A DNA stretch of 5,642 bases, from the NCBI GenBank assembly GCA_023434425.1, contig JAEYSS010000124.1, positions 1-5,642 on the forward strand, given 5' to 3'. Shown here piece by piece: positions 4,605 to 5,642 of the stretch. The stretch is from Pseudomonadota bacterium (GTDB lineage: Bacteria; Pseudomonadota; Alphaproteobacteria; Ferrovibrionales; Ferrovibrionaceae). How positions within the stretch are numbered: the first letter of the stretch is position 1; the number at the start of each line of letters is the position of its first letter. The notes beneath the pieces were generated by a model. It did no database searches, was not told the origin of the DNA, and saw only the letters and a list, made by a program, of their open reading frames with translations. A program made the translations under genes and the position numbers.

Positions 4605-5168
4605 ATGGACAGGCAGCGCAAACTGACAGGGATTGGCGCGGCGGTCGCCGTGATCATCGGCGGCCTGATTGCCGCTCCCTATCTGGTGCGGGAATGCGAT
4701 GTCTGCGATGCGGCCAGCACCATTCTGCTGTCGGGTGCCGTGGCCGGCAAATGCACGGTGGCAGTTACTGCAGATGCCCAGGCGGCGAACCTGCCGATCA
4801 CCGTGGCGGGCGCCCAGCGCGTGCTGGTGGGGACCATGCTGCAGAACTGCACCGGAAACCGCAGCTATACCCTCGCCGTAAGTTCTATGAACTGTGCGAC
4901 GGCACCTTCGGGCGGTAAGCTGCGCAGCGATGATTCGGGCGAATACCTGTCTTACGCGGCGGAATTCAACAATCCGACCACCGGCGGCAGTCAGGCCGTG
5001 GTGAGCGGTCTGCTGGCATCGGCCTGTACAGGCCAGATCGGTCGCCAGGTCACCAATGCCAAGATCACCAATGAGACCAGCAGCCTGTATGTTAACTTCG
5101 CCGGAACGCCCAGTCTGGGCGCCGGCACCTACCAGGATATCGTCACGATATCCCTGAACATGAATTGA
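4605..5168 (+). CDS. Spore coat protein U (SCPU) domain fimbrial subunit, copy 3
   Basis: A 187-residue secreted SCPU subunit, more diverged than copies 1 and 2. Residues 1-7 are basic (MDRQRKL) and 8-28 hydrophobic. ECDVCDAA (30-37) follows with a CxxC, as in copy 1, then the domain with conserved cysteines at 50, 82, 97 and 141. Recognisable blocks are QNCTGNRSYTLAV, EFNNPTTGGSQ, GQIGRQVTNAKI and GAGTYQDIVTI. There are two adjacent ATGs, 4602 and 4605. GAGG at 4597-4600 is only 1 nt from the first but 4 nt from the second, so 4605 is preferred; the choice changes only one Met. It is followed after 7 nt by the chaperone gene, whose Shine-Dalgarno overlaps its TGA, so the two are probably coupled. 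It may be a minor or adaptor subunit; that is inference. Confidence 0.85.
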   Translation: MDRQRKLTGIGAAVAVIIGGLIAAPYLVRECDVCDAASTILLSGAVAGKCTVAVTADAQAANLPITVAGAQRVLVGTMLQNCTGNRSYTLAVSSMNCATAPSGGKLRSDDSGEYLSYAAEFNNPTTGGSQAVVSGLLASACTGQIGRQVTNAKITNETSSLYVNFAGTPSLGAGTYQDIVTISLNMN

Positions 5169-5175
5169 GGGCACC

Positions 5176-5642
5176 ATGCACACAATTTCGATGACCTCCG
5201 GTCTGCGCCAGGCGATCGCCAGTGCCGGTCTTGCAGTCGGCCTGATGTCCATGGCGCTGGTTCCGCTGCCTGCCGCGGCTTTCCAGCTGGTGCCGATCTC
5301 GCAGGATTTCGAGCCGAGCGGGCGCGGCGTCAATCAGGTTTTCCAGGTTGAGAATGACCGCAACGAACCGGTCACCGTGACGATCAAGATGACCGGTCGC
5401 ACCGTCGATCCGGATGGCAATGAAAGCATGCCGGAGACCGAGGATTTCACCGTGTTTCCGACCGAGATCATCCTGCAGCCCAAGTCGAGCCGCGGCGTTC
5501 GCGTCAAATGGGTTGGCGATCCGGCGCCGAAGACCGAACTGTCCTACCGGATCGTCGCCGAAGAAACGCCGCTGAACATGCGCCGCGATTCTCCCGGTGC
5601 GTCGGTCTTCCTCACCGTCCGCTATATCGGTTCCGTCTATGT
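5176..5642 (+). CDS. Periplasmic pilus-assembly chaperone (PapD/CsuC-like), 5' part
   Basis: The first 155 codons of a fimbrial chaperone; the gene runs off the right edge. Residues 1-35 are a signal peptide ending LPAAA/F. The mature part starts FQLVPISQDFEPSGRG and continues with QVFQVENDRNEPVTVTIKM, a beta-sandwich N-terminal PapD-like domain. The typical block PTEIILQPKSSRGVRVKWVG (95-114) corresponds to the F-G1 region that donates a strand to subunits. YRIVAEETPLN (124-134) matches the family's YRlxxEExP motif. The chaperone binds the SCPU subunits in the periplasm by donor-strand complementation and passes them to an outer-membrane usher, expected just downstream. GAGGG overlapping the upstream TGA lies 4 nt before ATG 5176. 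An in-frame ATG at 5191 is a less likely alternative. Confidence 0.88.
   Translation, partial: MHTISMTSGLRQAIASAGLAVGLMSMALVPLPAAAFQLVPISQDFEPSGRGVNQVFQVENDRNEPVTVTIKMTGRTVDPDGNESMPETEDFTVFPTEIILQPKSSRGVRVKWVGDPAPKTELSYRIVAEETPLNMRRDSPGASVFLTVRYIGSVY

Noticed and set aside
4518..5333. Minus-strand frame of 271 codons opposite SCPU copy 3
   Set aside because: It is the complement of two well-supported plus-strand genes and has no recognisable domain.
1..5642. CRISPR arrays, insertion sequences, toxin-antitoxin pairs, rRNA
   Set aside because: No regularly spaced repeats, transposase motifs, terminal inverted repeats with target duplications, toxin-antitoxin gene pairs or rRNA segments were seen.

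Overview
The window looks like a piece of a high-GC proteobacterial chromosome, most likely alphaproteobacterial. The reasons are the GC-rich, GCC/GGC-heavy codon use of the intact genes, a DUF1127 small protein divergent from a long-form ArsR regulator, a CCA-encoding tRNA-Gly(CCC), and spore-coat-U type fimbrial genes. Genus cannot be fixed from the sequence alone.

Left part (1-1263): a truncated DUF1127 gene on the minus strand faces away from an ArsR-family winged-helix regulator on the plus strand. The shared intergenic region carries several small palindromes and a tandem direct repeat, which suits a regulated divergent promoter. A tRNA-Gly(CCC) gene with its own plausible promoter follows.

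Middle (1264-2200): about 900 bp downstream of the tRNA holds no intact gene. It is a mosaic of decayed fragments: the C-terminal end of an FAD/NAD(P)-type ferredoxin reductase (minus), a possible membrane-protein tail (plus), an N-terminal piece of an SOS response-associated peptidase (SRAP/YedK, plus) and a 43-codon N-terminal stub resembling AAA+ ATPases (minus). Sampled stretches at both ends of this region are about 47% GC, clearly below the flanking genes. A tRNA 3' segment is partly repeated just downstream of the tRNA. The simplest reading is an eroded integration hotspot. No integrase or transposase is visible.

Right part (2201-5642): a polytopic PrsW-like putative intramembrane protease (with an altered first motif) precedes an archaic (Csu-like) chaperone-usher fimbrial locus. 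Three paralogous spore coat protein U (SCPU) subunits are followed by a periplasmic PapD-like chaperone that runs off the window; an usher would be expected next. The first subunit seems to be a separate transcription unit. The second has a -10 element preceded by a palindrome matching the FNR/FixK-type box (TTGA-N6-TCAA) in class II position, then a strong Shine-Dalgarno. A long perfect hairpin without a U-tract lies between subunits two and three, which could set unequal subunit and chaperone expression. The chaperone gene starts 7 nt after the third subunit and is probably translationally coupled to it.

The most noteworthy observations are the putative oxygen/redox-type operator on the fimbrial promoter, the CxxC-D-A-A motif at the signal-peptide junction of subunits one and three but not two, the inter-subunit hairpin, the divergent PrsW motif, and the gene-fragment mosaic behind the tRNA.
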